This document shows, in pieces, positions 26,351 through 35,233 of a stretch of DNA of 64,000 bases (the first letter of the stretch is position 1; every line of letters starts with the position of its first letter). Origin of the DNA: Parafrankia irregularis (lineage in GTDB: Bacteria > Actinomycetota > Actinomycetes > Frankiales > Frankiaceae). A program made the translations under genes and the position numbers. A model generated the notes under the pieces. The model saw only the letters and a program-made list of their open reading frames with translations, was not told the origin of the DNA and searched no databases. The stretch is taken from assembly GCF_001536285.1 (NCBI RefSeq), contig NZ_FAOZ01000005.1:299813-363812 (forward strand), read 5' to 3'.

Positions 26351-26376
26351 GCGGCGATCGTACGGCGCCGGGCGCC

Positions 26377-27516
26377 TCATCCGGCCGTGGCCGCCCGAGA
26401 GCGGTCACCACGTCCGGAACTGCCGGGACGTCCGTTCTGCGAGTCCTGGCACGCCCTCGCCGGGTCGCGTGGCGGTGCCGCGGGTGGCGGGCCCGCGGGC
26501 GTCCGCCGGCCCGCACGACCCGCCGCGCCCGCATGACCGCTTCCCGGGCCCGCCCTGTTCGCAGCGTTGCCGGAGCTGGCCGAGCTGGCTGAGTAGGCGG
26601 AGCTGCCAAAGCCTGCCGAGTCGGCGGAGCTGGCCGAGCTCGAAGGATTCGACGGCTCGCCGGTCGGGCGACGGGTGCCGACGCCCTCCCAGGAGTCCGT
26701 CCACGGCTTGTACCAACGGTCCGGCCGACCCCGGCCGAGCGCGATCATCCGGGCGTCCTCGACCGGAACGGGCGGGCAGAACAGCGGACCGCAGACCCGG
26801 TCGCACTCCGTCCGCCCCACGGCGGCCGCCAGCGCCGCGGTGTCGACGTCCTCGGCGACCACGACCATGCGGCGACGGTGTGCGATCTGGAGCATGGACG
26901 CGAAAACCGCCTGACCCTCCAGGTCGCGGATCGTCGCCCGCAGGAAGCGCCCATCGATCCGCACGAGATCCAGCGGCAGCTTGTCGAGCGTCGCCACCGA
27001 CGCGGACCAGGTACCGAACGAGTCGACGCCGACCGCGACACCCAGCGCACGCAGCCGCCCGAGCAGGTGGGGCAGGCCCGGCGGCGCGAAGGCCAGCGTG
27101 TTCTCGGTGAACTGCAGGCCGATCGCCCCAGGTGGCAGCGACCGCCCGAGGACCAGCCGCTCGATCTCGTCGAAGAAGTCCGGCCGGCCGAGCTGGGCGC
27201 TGTCGACCCGCACCCACAGCCGGGGCGGGCGGACCCCGGTGCCCGCCGCCATGCGATGCCAGGTGCGCGCCTCGGTGACCGCCATCCGCAGCACCCACTG
27301 GTGGACCTGGCCGACCAGCCCCGCTGCCGCCGCGACCGGCATGAAGTCCGCCGGGCCCAGCAGACCCAGCTCGGGATGCGCCCAGCGTGGGTACGCCCGC
27401 ATGCCGGGCACGGAGCCGCTGCGCAGGTCGACGTCGGGCTGGTAGTGCAGGCGCAGCGTGCCGTCGTCGAACGAGGCGTACAGCGCGGGCACCAGGCCGA
27501 TGTCGAGCGCGGTCAC
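26377..27516 (-). CDS. Degenerate EAL-domain protein, probable non-catalytic c-di-GMP-type receptor
   Basis: 379 aa. Residues 10-250 follow the EAL fold (LRLHYQPDVDLRSG, FMPVAAAAGLVGQVHQWVLR, FDEIERLVLG, LPLDLVRIDGRFL, AHRRRMVVVAED). The catalytic signature is replaced: E-A-L reads R-A-Y in GMRAYPRW; the metal-binding Asn site reads VRVDSAQL; D-D-F-G reads D-S-F-G; the Lys of K-I-D is Arg; A-E-G-V reads A-E-D-V. Phosphodiesterase activity is therefore unlikely. Residues 285-379 are a Ser/Gly/Ala/Pro-rich tail with repeated SSASSADSAG-type units. GTG 27516 has GGAG six nt upstream. No GGDEF domain or membrane helix. The gene follows miaA by 53 bp on the same strand. Confidence 0.82.
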   Translation of the reverse strand: MTALDIGLVPALYASFDDGTLRLHYQPDVDLRSGSVPGMRAYPRWAHPELGLLGPADFMPVAAAAGLVGQVHQWVLRMAVTEARTWHRMAAGTGVRPPRLWVRVDSAQLGRPDFFDEIERLVLGRSLPPGAIGLQFTENTLAFAPPGLPHLLGRLRALGVAVGVDSFGTWSASVATLDKLPLDLVRIDGRFLRATIRDLEGQAVFASMLQIAHRRRMVVVAEDVDTAALAAAVGRTECDRVCGPLFCPPVPVEDARMIALGRGRPDRWYKPWTDSWEGVGTRRPTGEPSNPSSSASSADSAGFGSSAYSASSASSGNAANRAGPGSGHAGAAGRAGRRTPAGPPPAAPPRDPARACQDSQNGRPGSSGRGDRSRAATAG

Positions 27517-27569
27517 GTCAGACTCCAGACGCCGTGTTCCAGACGCCTCGGCAGGAGGCCGACCACCCG

Positions 27570-28469
27570 TCAGAGCGCGCCGACCAGACGTCGCACCTCG
27601 GCGAGATCCGGAGAGTCGAACCAGGATATCCGCCGGTCTCGCCGGAACCACGACCGTTGCCGCCGGGCGAAACGCCTGGTGGCGATGGTCGTGGCCGCCT
27701 TGGCCTCGGCCATTGAGCCCATTGCCCCGTCGAGCGCGGCCAGGACCTGCGCGTAGCCCAGCGCCCGCGAGGCCGTGCGGCCGTCCCGCAGGCCCTGTGC
27801 GGCCAGTTCTTCGACCTCCTCGACCAGCCCGGTACGCCACATCAGCTCGACGCGGCGTTCGATCCGCTCGTCGAGATCAGGGCGATCGAGACCCACCTGG
27901 ACCACGTCGTAGATCGAGCTGTGTTCTGGCAGGGTGGCCACGAAGGTGCCGGTCAGCTCGACGACCTCCAGTGCCCGGACGATGCGGCGCCCGTTGCTGG
28001 GCAGGATCGCCTCCGCCGCGTCGGGGGCCAGCGCCGCGAGTCGGGCGTGCAGGGGCCCCGGCCCGACCTCGGCAAGCTCCTTTTCGAGCCGCGCGCGCAC
28101 CGCCGGATCCGTCCCGGGAAAGGCCAGGTCATCGAGTACCGCTCGCACGTACAGGCCCGAGCCGCCGACGAGGACCGGAAGCCGGCCCGCCGTGAGCAGG
28201 CCATCGATGACGGCCCGTGCGTCGTGCTGGTAGCTGGCGACATCGGCCGTCCGGCTCACCTCCCACACGTCGAGCAGGTGGTGCGGGATCCCGCGGCGCT
28301 CCTCGACCGGCATCTTGGCCGTGCCGATGTCCATTCCCCGGTAGAGCTGCATCGAGTCGGCGTTGACGATCTCCCCGCCGAGCTCCAGGGCGATCTCGAC
28401 GGCCCAGTCGCTCTTCCCCACGCCGGTCGGGCCCACCACCGCGACGACGGGGCCACGGCGTTCGTTCAT
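27570..28469 (-). CDS. miaA: tRNA dimethylallyltransferase MiaA
   Basis: 299 aa. It adds dimethylallyl to N6 of A37 in tRNAs reading UNN codons; MiaB then methylthiolates it. Seen: P-loop [83 protein letters not shown], and the C-terminal [17 protein letters not shown] 28469 overlaps the upstream stop by 4 bp (ATGA), implying coupled translation with the LigB-like protein; ATG 28487 is an in-frame alternative. Confidence 0.96.
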   Translation of the reverse strand: MNERRGPVVAVVGPTGVGKSDWAVEIALELGGEIVNADSMQLYRGMDIGTAKMPVEERRGIPHHLLDVWEVSRTADVASYQHDARAVIDGLLTAGRLPVLVGGSGLYVRAVLDDLAFPGTDPAVRARLEKELAEVGPGPLHARLAALAPDAAEAILPSNGRRIVRALEVVELTGTFVATLPEHSSIYDVVQVGLDRPDLDERIERRVELMWRTGLVEEVEELAAQGLRDGRTASRALGYAQVLAALDGAMGSMAEAKAATTIATRRFARRQRSWFRRDRRISWFDSPDLAEVRRLVGAL

Positions 28470-29260
28470 CGACCGCTGCGCTCCCACCCGACGACAAGGT
28501 AGCCGACGCCGAACGGTGCGTCGTCGTAGCGGACCTCACTGCGCCAGGACCTCGCCGGATCCGTCGGCGTCGCGCGGCGCAGGGCGCCCGCGAGGACCTG
28601 CCAGGACGCCCGGCCAGGTGCGAGGAGATCCCTGGACAGCTCGGGGTCGAGGGCGAGCAGCGCGTCGACGTCGAGCGCCGCGAGCGCCGCGGCGACCGAC
28701 GCGTCGTGGGCGTCGGCGCGCGGGTCGAGGCTGCCGGGCGCCTTGACCGTGCGGCGGGCGCTGGCATCTCCCATGATCAGAAGTGCGAGCCGCGATCCGT
28801 CCGCCGCCGCGGCGTCAACGAGGCCGGCACCCAGTTCGGCCGCCGCGGCCGGAGTCGTCGTGGCGGGCACGCCGCGGGCCGCACAGGGCCCGGCCCAGCC
28901 CACCTCACCCAGCAGCCAGGCGCCGATCGTCAGCGAGAGCGGCAGACGTCGGCTCGAGCCGGCACCCACACCCACGCCTGGGGTTGCCGCAGGGGCCGTG
29001 GCCGTGGTCTTCGCCGTGGCCGCCCGGGCGAGCGGAAAGATCAGATCGACGCCGTAGCCGGCGAGCGAGCCGACGGACATCTCGTCGTACACGGCCTCCG
29101 TCGCGTCGTCTCCGACCAGCACGATCCGATCCGGTTCCAGCGCGCACAGCCGGCGCACGGCAGCCAGGGCCTGATCCCGGACGTCGATCGGGTCCCGGCC
29201 GGCGACCTGCGGGACGAGTAGCGGCGGGTGCGGGCAGACGGCCGCGGCGAGCAGCGTCAC
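28466..29260 (-). CDS. LigB-like (class III extradiol dioxygenase fold) protein of unknown function
   Basis: 264 aa. [16 protein letters not shown] at the start and [20 protein letters not shown] ... DPELSRDL later match the actinobacterial family with a class III extradiol dioxygenase subunit B-like fold. The early His of C-P-H-P-P is one expected metal ligand, but a full His-His-Glu site is not evident, so ring cleavage should not be assumed. It is locked between miaB and miaA: GTG 29260 overlaps the miaB stop by 4 bp and its own stop overlaps miaA by 4 bp. That context suggests a link to tRNA modification, by inference only. A low-complexity Thr/Ala loop occupies about residues 85-110. Confidence 0.8.
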   Translation of the reverse strand: MTLLAAAVCPHPPLLVPQVAGRDPIDVRDQALAAVRRLCALEPDRIVLVGDDATEAVYDEMSVGSLAGYGVDLIFPLARAATAKTTATAPAATPGVGVGAGSSRRLPLSLTIGAWLLGEVGWAGPCAARGVPATTTPAAAAELGAGLVDAAAADGSRLALLIMGDASARRTVKAPGSLDPRADAHDASVAAALAALDVDALLALDPELSRDLLAPGRASWQVLAGALRRATPTDPARSWRSEVRYDDAPFGVGYLVVGWERSGR

Positions 29261-30786
29261 CGCGCGGCAGGCCCGGTACGCAGGGTCGGCATCCCCAGCG
29301 AGACGGCGGGCTGCCCTGAGCCGGGGGACACCGAGCCGGCCGGCGACAGAACCTCCGGGCCAGCCTCCGAGCCGGCTTCGGAGCCGCGCGATCTGGCGGC
29401 CTCCCAGGCATCGCCGGCGGTGGTCCGCCGGTGGCTGTGCAGCGGCCCGTCGGCGGTCAGGTGGTGCGGGGCACCCCTGGTCACCACGGCCTCGATCACG
29501 TCGCCCGGGCGCACGACACCGTCCTGGGCGTGCGGACCGGTCACCAGTAGATGGACGAGCCGGCCGTCTCGCGCCCGGCCGGAGAGCCGGCCGGTCTCGG
29601 AGTCCTTCCGGCCCTCGCCCTCGGAGACGAGGATCTCGACCCGGCGCCCGACCTGCGCGCGGTTCTCCGCCCAGGACATCTCGTCCTGCAGGCTCGCGAG
29701 CCGCTCGTAGCGCTCGGAGACGACAGCGGGGTCGACGGCGCCGTCCATCTCGGCGGCCGGTGTGCCCGGCCGGGGCGAGTACTTGAAGGTGAACGCCCCG
29801 GCGAAACGAGCAGCACGGACGACGTCGAGGGTGTCGGCGAAGTCCTCCTCGGTCTCGCCGGGGAAGCCCACGATGATGTCGGTCGTGATCGCCGCGTGGG
29901 GAATGGCCTCGCGCACCCGCTCGACGATTCCCAGAAAGCGCTCGCGACGGTAGCTGCGCCGCATCCGCCGCAGTACCGCGTCGGACCCGGACTGCAGCGG
30001 CATGTGCAGCTGTGGGCACACGTTCGGCGTCTGCGCCATCGCCTCGATGACGTCGTCGGTGAAGTCGCGGGGATGCGGCGAGGTGAAACGCACCCGCTCC
30101 AGGCCCTCGATGTTGCCGCAGGCGCGCAGCAGCCTCGCGAAGGCCCCCGGGTCACCGAGTGACCGCCCGTATGAGTTCACGTTCTGGCCGAGCAGGGTGA
30201 TCTCGAGCGCGCCCTCCGCCACCAGCGCCTCGACCTCCGCGAGCACGTCACCGGGGCGCCGGTCGCGCTCACCGCCGCGCAGACTCGGGACGATGCAGAA
30301 CGTGCACGTGTTGTCGCAGCCCACGCTGATGCTCACCCAGGCCGAGTGATGGCTCGCCCGCCGCGCCGGCAGGCTGCTGGGGAAGACCTCCAGCGCCTCG
30401 GCGATCTCCACCTGGGCCGCCGCGTTGTGCCGGGCCCGTTCCAGCAGGACGGGCAGCCGGTGCAGGTTGTGCGTGCCGAAGACGACGTCGACCCAGGGCG
30501 CGCGGTCGAGGATCACCGAGCGGTCCTTCTGGGCGAGGCACCCGCCGACGGCGATCTGCATCCCGGGATTGTTCTTCTTCGTCGGGTACAGGTGACCCAG
30601 GTTTCCGTACAGCCGGTTGTCGGCGTTCTCACGGACCGCACAGGTGTTGAACACGACGACGTCGGCGTCGGCTCCCTGTGCCGCCGGCACATAACCGGCC
30701 GACTCCAGGAGGCCGGCAAGCCGTTCGGAGTCGTGCACGTTCATCTGGCAGCCGAACGTCCGGACCTGATAGCTGCGTCCGCTCAC
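29257..30786 (-). CDS. miaB: tRNA-2-methylthio-N6-dimethylallyladenosine synthase MiaB
   Basis: 509 aa. Radical-SAM methylthiotransferase acting on i6A37 in tRNA. The N-terminal cluster cysteines are in [15 protein letters not shown] and GGCLAQK; the radical SAM motif CDNTCTFC sits near residue 160; a TRAM domain ([15 protein letters not shown] ... GDVIEAVVT) ends the conserved part at about 435. The last 70 residues are an unstructured Ser/Gly/Ala extension. GTG 30786 is chosen by alignment with the family start; there is no clear Shine-Dalgarno. First gene of the miaB - LigB-like - miaA - EAL chain. Confidence 0.96.
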   Translation of the reverse strand: MSGRSYQVRTFGCQMNVHDSERLAGLLESAGYVPAAQGADADVVVFNTCAVRENADNRLYGNLGHLYPTKKNNPGMQIAVGGCLAQKDRSVILDRAPWVDVVFGTHNLHRLPVLLERARHNAAAQVEIAEALEVFPSSLPARRASHHSAWVSISVGCDNTCTFCIVPSLRGGERDRRPGDVLAEVEALVAEGALEITLLGQNVNSYGRSLGDPGAFARLLRACGNIEGLERVRFTSPHPRDFTDDVIEAMAQTPNVCPQLHMPLQSGSDAVLRRMRRSYRRERFLGIVERVREAIPHAAITTDIIVGFPGETEEDFADTLDVVRAARFAGAFTFKYSPRPGTPAAEMDGAVDPAVVSERYERLASLQDEMSWAENRAQVGRRVEILVSEGEGRKDSETGRLSGRARDGRLVHLLVTGPHAQDGVVRPGDVIEAVVTRGAPHHLTADGPLHSHRRTTAGDAWEAARSRGSEAGSEAGPEVLSPAGSVSPGSGQPAVSLGMPTLRTGPAAR

Positions 30787-31312
30787 CCGACCAGCGTACG
30801 GCCCGCCCGCGGTCGCCGTTCGACGCGCCGATCGCGGGCGATGGTCCGTGCCCGTCCTCCGATGCCGGACCATGACGTCGGGTCACCACGTCGGGCAGCG
30901 GGCGGGCACGATGTCGGGTCACCACGTCGGGTCACCACGTCGGGTCACGACGCCCGGACGATCCAGGCCGCGCGGGCTACCGCTGGGGTGGCCGGCCCGG
31001 ACCCACGCGGACGCCGGTCTCCCTTCCACCCCGGCTGGCGGCGCGCCTCCACCCTGGGCGGGCGATTCGTCACCCGTCGGGATGGCAGGTAAACCCCGTT
31101 GCCTGACCGGCAGAACTCCACCGGCCGGCACCGTCACGAATGGCTGGGACGTAACATCCATAAATGCTCGGGAGCACGACACCGCAGCCGGAAGCCGTTC
31201 CGGGTGGGCGCCACCGATCTCGTCGACACGTTCGCCGTCAGGTTTCGGGTGGTACCACGTCAGCGTCCGCATCCACGCCCGCCGGCCGGGAACCGGGTTT
31301 CGGGGGTATGTC
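30787..31312. other. Divergent gap between miaB and the glutamate operon
   Basis: 526 bp. It holds a 13-bp tandem repeat near miaB, and a relatively AT-rich stretch near 31150 (AACATCCATAAATG) where a promoter for the transporter is likely, though no hexamer pair is convincing. Confidence 0.45.
30874..30949. repeat. 13-bp tandem repeat upstream of miaB
   Basis: ACGTCGGGTCACC occurs at 30874, 30924 and, with a final change, at 30937; ATGTCGGGTCACC is at 30911, and a degenerate unit starts at 30887. The head-to-tail copies at 30911-30949 are the best preserved. Confidence 0.8.
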
Positions 31313-32047
31313 ATGGCATTGGTGACCATGGAGGGCGTGGGAAAGTCCTTCGGCCGGAACCGGGTGCTGCGCGACATCAACCTGGCCGTCGAGAGTGGCG
31401 AGGTCGTGTGCGTCATCGGCCCGTCGGGCTCCGGTAAATCCACGCTCTGCAGGTGTGTCAACCGCCTGGAGACCATCGACGAGGGCCGTATCACCTTCGA
31501 CGGCCGCCCGCTGCCGGCGGAGGGCCGCGAGCTGGCGCGAATGCGTGCCCAGGTGGGCATGGTCTTTCAGTCCTTCAATCTGTTCGCGCATCGCACCGTG
31601 CTGGACAACATCACCCTCGGGCCGCGCAAGGTGCTGGGCGTCGGGAGGGCGGAGGCCGAGCAGGCGGCCCGCGCGCTGCTGGAGCGGGTCGGCATCGCCG
31701 ACAAGGCGGACCGCCTTCCCCGCCAGCTCTCCGGCGGCCAGCAGCAGCGCGCCGCGATCGCGCGAGCCCTCGCGATGGAACCGAAGCTGATGCTCTTCGA
31801 CGAGCCGACCTCCGCCCTCGACCCGGAGATGATCCAGGAGGTCCTCGACGTCATGCGGTCGCTGGCGGCGTCCGGGATGACGATGATCGTGGTCACCCAC
31901 GAGATGGGCTTCGCCCGCTCGGCGGCCGACCGCGTCGCCTTCATGGCCGACGGGCAGATCCTGGAGATCGCGCCCCCCGGGGAGTTCTTCGCCGCGCCCG
32001 GCAGCGAACGAGCGGCGGACTTCCTGGCCAAGGTTCTCACCCATTGA
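31313..32047 (+). CDS. gluA: Glutamate-type ABC transporter ATPase
   Basis: 244 aa. Polar amino-acid uptake ATPase: Walker [13 protein letters not shown] near 36, Q-loop [19 protein letters not shown], signature [15 protein letters not shown], Walker [15 protein letters not shown], switch [12 protein letters not shown]. It matches GluA of actinobacterial gluABCD systems and is followed by the binding protein and two permeases. ATG 31313 follows CGGGGGT by a few bases. Its stop codon lies inside the first unit of a 71-bp repeat array, so the array begins within the coding sequence. Confidence 0.93.
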   Translation: MALVTMEGVGKSFGRNRVLRDINLAVESGEVVCVIGPSGSGKSTLCRCVNRLETIDEGRITFDGRPLPAEGRELARMRAQVGMVFQSFNLFAHRTVLDNITLGPRKVLGVGRAEAEQAARALLERVGIADKADRLPRQLSGGQQQRAAIARALAMEPKLMLFDEPTSALDPEMIQEVLDVMRSLAASGMTMIVVTHEMGFARSAADRVAFMADGQILEIAPPGEFFAAPGSERAADFLAKVLTH

Positions 32048-32263
32048 ACCTTTTCCATCTCACGACACGTGACCGGGAGGGGCGAGGTCCGAGCCGACGA
32101 TGGAAAAGACTCATTGAACCTTTTCCGTCTCACGGCGCGTGGTCAGGGAGAGGGACGCGGCCGAGTCGACGATGGAGAACGCCCATCAAGCCTTTCCCAT
32201 CCCCGGACTCGACTCGAGACATCCAGGATCATGGACCGTGAGATGGAAAAGGACCATTGAACA
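32042..32263. repeat. 70-72-bp direct repeats carrying internal inverted repeats
   Basis: CATTGAACCTTTTCC starts units at 32042 and 32112; diverged unit starts are CATCAAGCC at 32184 and CATTGAACA at 32255. Within units, CCTTTTCCATC can pair with the downstream GATGGAAAAG. The last part (CGTGAGATGGAAAAGG at 32237-32252) is the reverse complement of CCTTTTCCATCTCACG at the start. The first unit contains the gluA stop codon. It may form alternative hairpins that tune expression between gluA and gluB. Confidence 0.85.
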
Positions 32264-32538
32264 CACCGCTGACCTGGCCGCTCCGAGGTCGTCCCGCAGG
32301 ATTTGATCGGACCACAACCAGTCACCTGGTTCGCCCTCGGCGAGCTACTCCACCGGCGAAGTCCCTCGCCGGCCGAGACGCCCTCCCGGTACCTGGTCAC
32401 TGTTGCCGCGTCACCGATGCGGAGTCATCGGCGGCGCGCTGGCTAGTGTTGTCGGGCCGGGCGTCGTCCGGCCCGCGAACGAGGTTCGCCGAAACCGATA
32501 CCTGAATTCCGACGCCAACCTTCTCCAGGGGATTACTC
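32048..32538. other. gluA-gluB spacer
   Basis: 491 bp. The left half is the repeat array; the right half (32264-32538) shows no clear feature apart from the gluB ribosome site AGGGGAT. Such a long spacer inside a transporter operon suggests RNA processing or a second promoter ahead of the highly expressed binding protein. Confidence 0.5.
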
Positions 32539-33507
32539 ATGCGCATGTCGCTCACCCGGACCAGACAGCGATCGGCTCACACGACCTCGCGGGCGGCAGC
32601 CGCCGGCCACCGTGAACCCAGGCGCCGGACGGCGCGTGGCACGGCACTGCTGCTCAGCACCGCGCTGCTCGCGGTGTTCGCGCTGGGCGCCTGCGGCAGC
32701 GACGACGAAGCCGAGGTCGAGCCCGCGGCCCCACCCGCCACGACCTTCCCCGCCGGCAGCACCATGGCCAAGCTGCAGGCGGGCGGAACCATCACCGTCG
32801 GCACCAAGTTCGACCAGCCGTTGTTCGGGCTGAAGAACCTCCGCGGCGTGCCCGAGGGCTTCGACGTCGAGATCGCGAAGATCATCACCAACGCGCTCGG
32901 CATCCCGGCGGACAAGGTCAAGTTCGTCGAGACGGTCTCGGTCAACCGCGAGCCGTTCATCCAGCAGCACAAGGTCGACATGGTGGTCGCCACGTACACC
33001 ATCAACGACAAGCGCAAGCAGGTCGTTGACTTCGCCGGCCCGTACTACGTGGCCGGCCAGACCCTGATGGTGCGGGCCGGCGAGTCCGCCATCACCGGGA
33101 AGGACAGCCTGGCCGGCAAGAACGTCTGCTCGGTCAGCGGTTCGACCCCGGCCGAGCGGATCCGCACCGAGGCGCCGCAGGCCAAGCTCGTCCTGTTCGA
33201 CGTGTACAGCAAGTGCGCCGAGGCCCTGAAGAACGGTCAGGTCGACGCCGTCACCACCGACAACGCGATCCTGCTCGGGCTGATGGACTCCGACCCGGGC
33301 ACCTTCAAGCTCGTCGGCAAGCCGTTCAGCACCGAGCCGTACGGGATCGGCATCGCCAAGGGTGACGACGAGTTCCGCACCTTCATCAACGAGACGTTGA
33401 CCGCCGCCTACGCCGACGGCCGGTACGAGAAGGCCTACGAGTCGACCCTCGGCAAGGTCGAGCCGAACATGCCGAAGCCCCCGGCGGTCGACAACTACAC
33501 CTCCTGA
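32539..33507 (+). CDS. gluB: Glutamate ABC transporter substrate-binding lipoprotein
   Basis: 322 aa. A basic N-terminus and hydrophobic helix end in the lipobox LGAC with Cys52 as the lipid anchor. The SBP family 3 domain begins near residue 80 (GGTITVGTKFDQPLFGLKN) and shows VPEGFDVEIAKIITNALG, VVATYTINDKRKQVVDFAGPYY and the hinge CSVSGSTPAERI. It matches GluB of Corynebacterium/Streptomyces more than glutamine binders. ATG 32539 has AGGGGA 8 nt upstream. The binding protein is anchored outside the membrane and feeds GluC/GluD. Confidence 0.93.
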   Translation: MRMSLTRTRQRSAHTTSRAAAAGHREPRRRTARGTALLLSTALLAVFALGACGSDDEAEVEPAAPPATTFPAGSTMAKLQAGGTITVGTKFDQPLFGLKNLRGVPEGFDVEIAKIITNALGIPADKVKFVETVSVNREPFIQQHKVDMVVATYTINDKRKQVVDFAGPYYVAGQTLMVRAGESAITGKDSLAGKNVCSVSGSTPAERIRTEAPQAKLVLFDVYSKCAEALKNGQVDAVTTDNAILLGLMDSDPGTFKLVGKPFSTEPYGIGIAKGDDEFRTFINETLTAAYADGRYEKAYESTLGKVEPNMPKPPAVDNYTS

Positions 33508-33511
33508 CAGG

Positions 33512-33599
33512 TACGCACGTCCGACTACCTGTGCATGTCCGACTACCTACGCACGTCTGATCGCGAACGCACATCTGAACCTTCGCCGGTCTGATCCTT
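33512..33599. repeat. 18-bp imperfect tandem repeat in the gluB-gluC spacer
   Basis: Units begin at 33512, 33530, 33548, 33566 and 33584. TACGCACGTCCGACTACC and TGTGCATGTCCGACTACC are the best copies; later ones decay to AACGCACATCTGAACCTT. The rest of the spacer to 33704 is featureless. Confidence 0.75.
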
Positions 33600-33704
33600 C
33601 GCCGGCCGCCGCGGCCCGGACAGCCGAGGCGGCCGGCGTAGCCGAGACCGGCCGGTGCCAGCCGGAACGGCCGATTCCACGACGGGTGGTCTCCCATCGA
33701 CGCG

Positions 33705-34346
33705 GTGCTCGACAACCTGCACGTCTTCCGCGACGGCTTCGTCCGAACCCTTGGGCTGAGCCTGTTCTCCGCCGTCGGGGCGCTGCTGCTCGGCAGCGTC
33801 CTCGCGACCATGCGGGTAAGCCCGGTCCCGCCGCTGCGCTGGGCGGGAACGGCCTATGTGGAGACGGTTCGCAACACGCCGCTGACCATCGTGTTCTTCT
33901 TCGTGGTCTTCGTACTTCCGCAGGTCGACATCGTCTTCAGCTTCTTCGCCTTCGCGGTGATGGCGCTGACGATCTACCACACGGCCTTCGTCTGTGAAGC
34001 GGTTCGGGCCGGTGTGAACGGCGTGGAAGTCGGTCAGGCCGAGGCCGCACGTGCCCTCGGCCTGACCTTCTCGCAGAGCCTGCGGCTGGTGATCCTGCCG
34101 CAGGCCTTCCGTAACGTCATCCAGCCTCTGGGCAGCGTGGGCAGCGCGCTCATCCGCAACTCGTCCATCGCGGCGGCCTTCAGCGTGCAGGAGCTGACCG
34201 GCGTCAGCCAGGGGCTGGCGACGGCCAACCCCGGTGACGTCATCGCCATCCTGCTCGCCGGGATCGTCTGCTATCTGGTGCTGACGCTGTCGCTGGCGGG
34301 CGCGGTCGGTGTTGCCGAGCGCCGGCTGAGAGGGGAGCCACGGTGA
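33705..34346 (+). CDS. gluC: Glutamate ABC transporter permease
   Basis: 213 aa, about five membrane helices. The HisM-type inner membrane domain is clear: TYVETVRNTPLTIVFFF-like segment near 52, and the EAA loop GVNGVEVGQAEAARALGL near 103 that docks on GluA. GTG 33705 is the only credible start, giving LDNLHVFRDGFVRTLGLSL as in other GluC proteins; a weak GGGTGG lies 12 nt upstream. The stop overlaps gluD. Confidence 0.9.
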   Translation: MLDNLHVFRDGFVRTLGLSLFSAVGALLLGSVLATMRVSPVPPLRWAGTAYVETVRNTPLTIVFFFVVFVLPQVDIVFSFFAFAVMALTIYHTAFVCEAVRAGVNGVEVGQAEAARALGLTFSQSLRLVILPQAFRNVIQPLGSVGSALIRNSSIAAAFSVQELTGVSQGLATANPGDVIAILLAGIVCYLVLTLSLAGAVGVAERRLRGEPR

Positions 34347-35212
34347 GCCTCCAACTGGCGGACCCGCCAGGTCCGCGTGCCCGGCGGCGCATCCTCGTCG
34401 CGAGCGTGCTGGCCGTCGCGATGCTGGCGGCACTCGCCGTGCTCGCCGTGCGCCGGCTGGCGGACAACGGGCGGCTCGACGCCGACGTCTGGCGGGTCCT
34501 CATCGATGAGCCCGACCTGCGCACCCTGCTGTGGGAAGGGCTGCTCGACACGCTGCGCGCCGCGGCGACCGGCATGGTGTTCGCCGTCGCGCTGGGAGTG
34601 GCACTCGCCTTCGCCCGGCTGTCGCCCCGCCCGGAGATCCACAGGCCGGCCGCCGTGCTCGTCGAGACGCTGCGCGGCCTGCCGCTGCTCATGCTGATCT
34701 TCTTCGCCTTTCTGGGCCTGCCCGCGCTCGGCGTGAACCTCTCGGCCTTCTGGGCGCTGGTCCTCGGCCTCACGGCCTACAACGGCGCGGTGCTCAGCGA
34801 GATCTTCCGCGCCGGCGTCCTGTCCATCGACCGGGGCCAGACGGAGGCCGCGGCGGCGCTCGGGATGCGCGGCACGCAGATCTTCGCCCTGATCCAGTTT
34901 CCGCAGGCGGTCCGCCGGATGTCGCCGACGCTGGTGAGCCAGCTGGTGACCCTGCTCAAGGACACCTCGCTCGGTTTCGTCATCGGCTACACCGAGCTGC
35001 TGCGGCAGGGGCGTACCGCGGTGGAGTACCTCGGCGGGCGGTACGCACTGCCCATCTACACGACGCTGGCCGTCATCTACATCATCGTGAACGGCAGCCT
35101 GTCCCTGACGGCACGCTGGCTGGAGCGTCGCCAGTCCGTCCGCGCGGGCGGCTCGACCGGTGCAGCGGCCACCGGCGCGGGCGCCGGCACGGGCGTCGAC
35201 GTGGCCGCCTGA
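34343..35212 (+). CDS. gluD: Glutamate ABC transporter permease
   Basis: 289 aa. Membrane helices begin at RILVASVLAVAMLAALAVL; a large periplasmic segment is followed by the permease core (LVETLRGLPLLMLIFFAFLG, and the EAA loop GVLSIDRGQTEAAAALGM). The C-terminal 25 residues are an Ala/Gly tail. GTG 34343 overlaps the gluC stop by 4 bp (GTGA) and has GAGGGGAG upstream, giving coupled translation of the two permeases. The gene converges on rny with only 21 bp between. Confidence 0.92.
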   Translation: MSLQLADPPGPRARRRILVASVLAVAMLAALAVLAVRRLADNGRLDADVWRVLIDEPDLRTLLWEGLLDTLRAAATGMVFAVALGVALAFARLSPRPEIHRPAAVLVETLRGLPLLMLIFFAFLGLPALGVNLSAFWALVLGLTAYNGAVLSEIFRAGVLSIDRGQTEAAAALGMRGTQIFALIQFPQAVRRMSPTLVSQLVTLLKDTSLGFVIGYTELLRQGRTAVEYLGGRYALPIYTTLAVIYIIVNGSLSLTARWLERRQSVRAGGSTGAAATGAGAGTGVDVAA

Positions 35213-35233
35213 GCGCGCGTCGGCGACCTGGGG

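Noticed and set aside
31140-31180. GlnR-like operator upstream of gluA
   Set aside because: GTAAC followed six bases later by AAAT matches only part of the consensus and no second half site is present.
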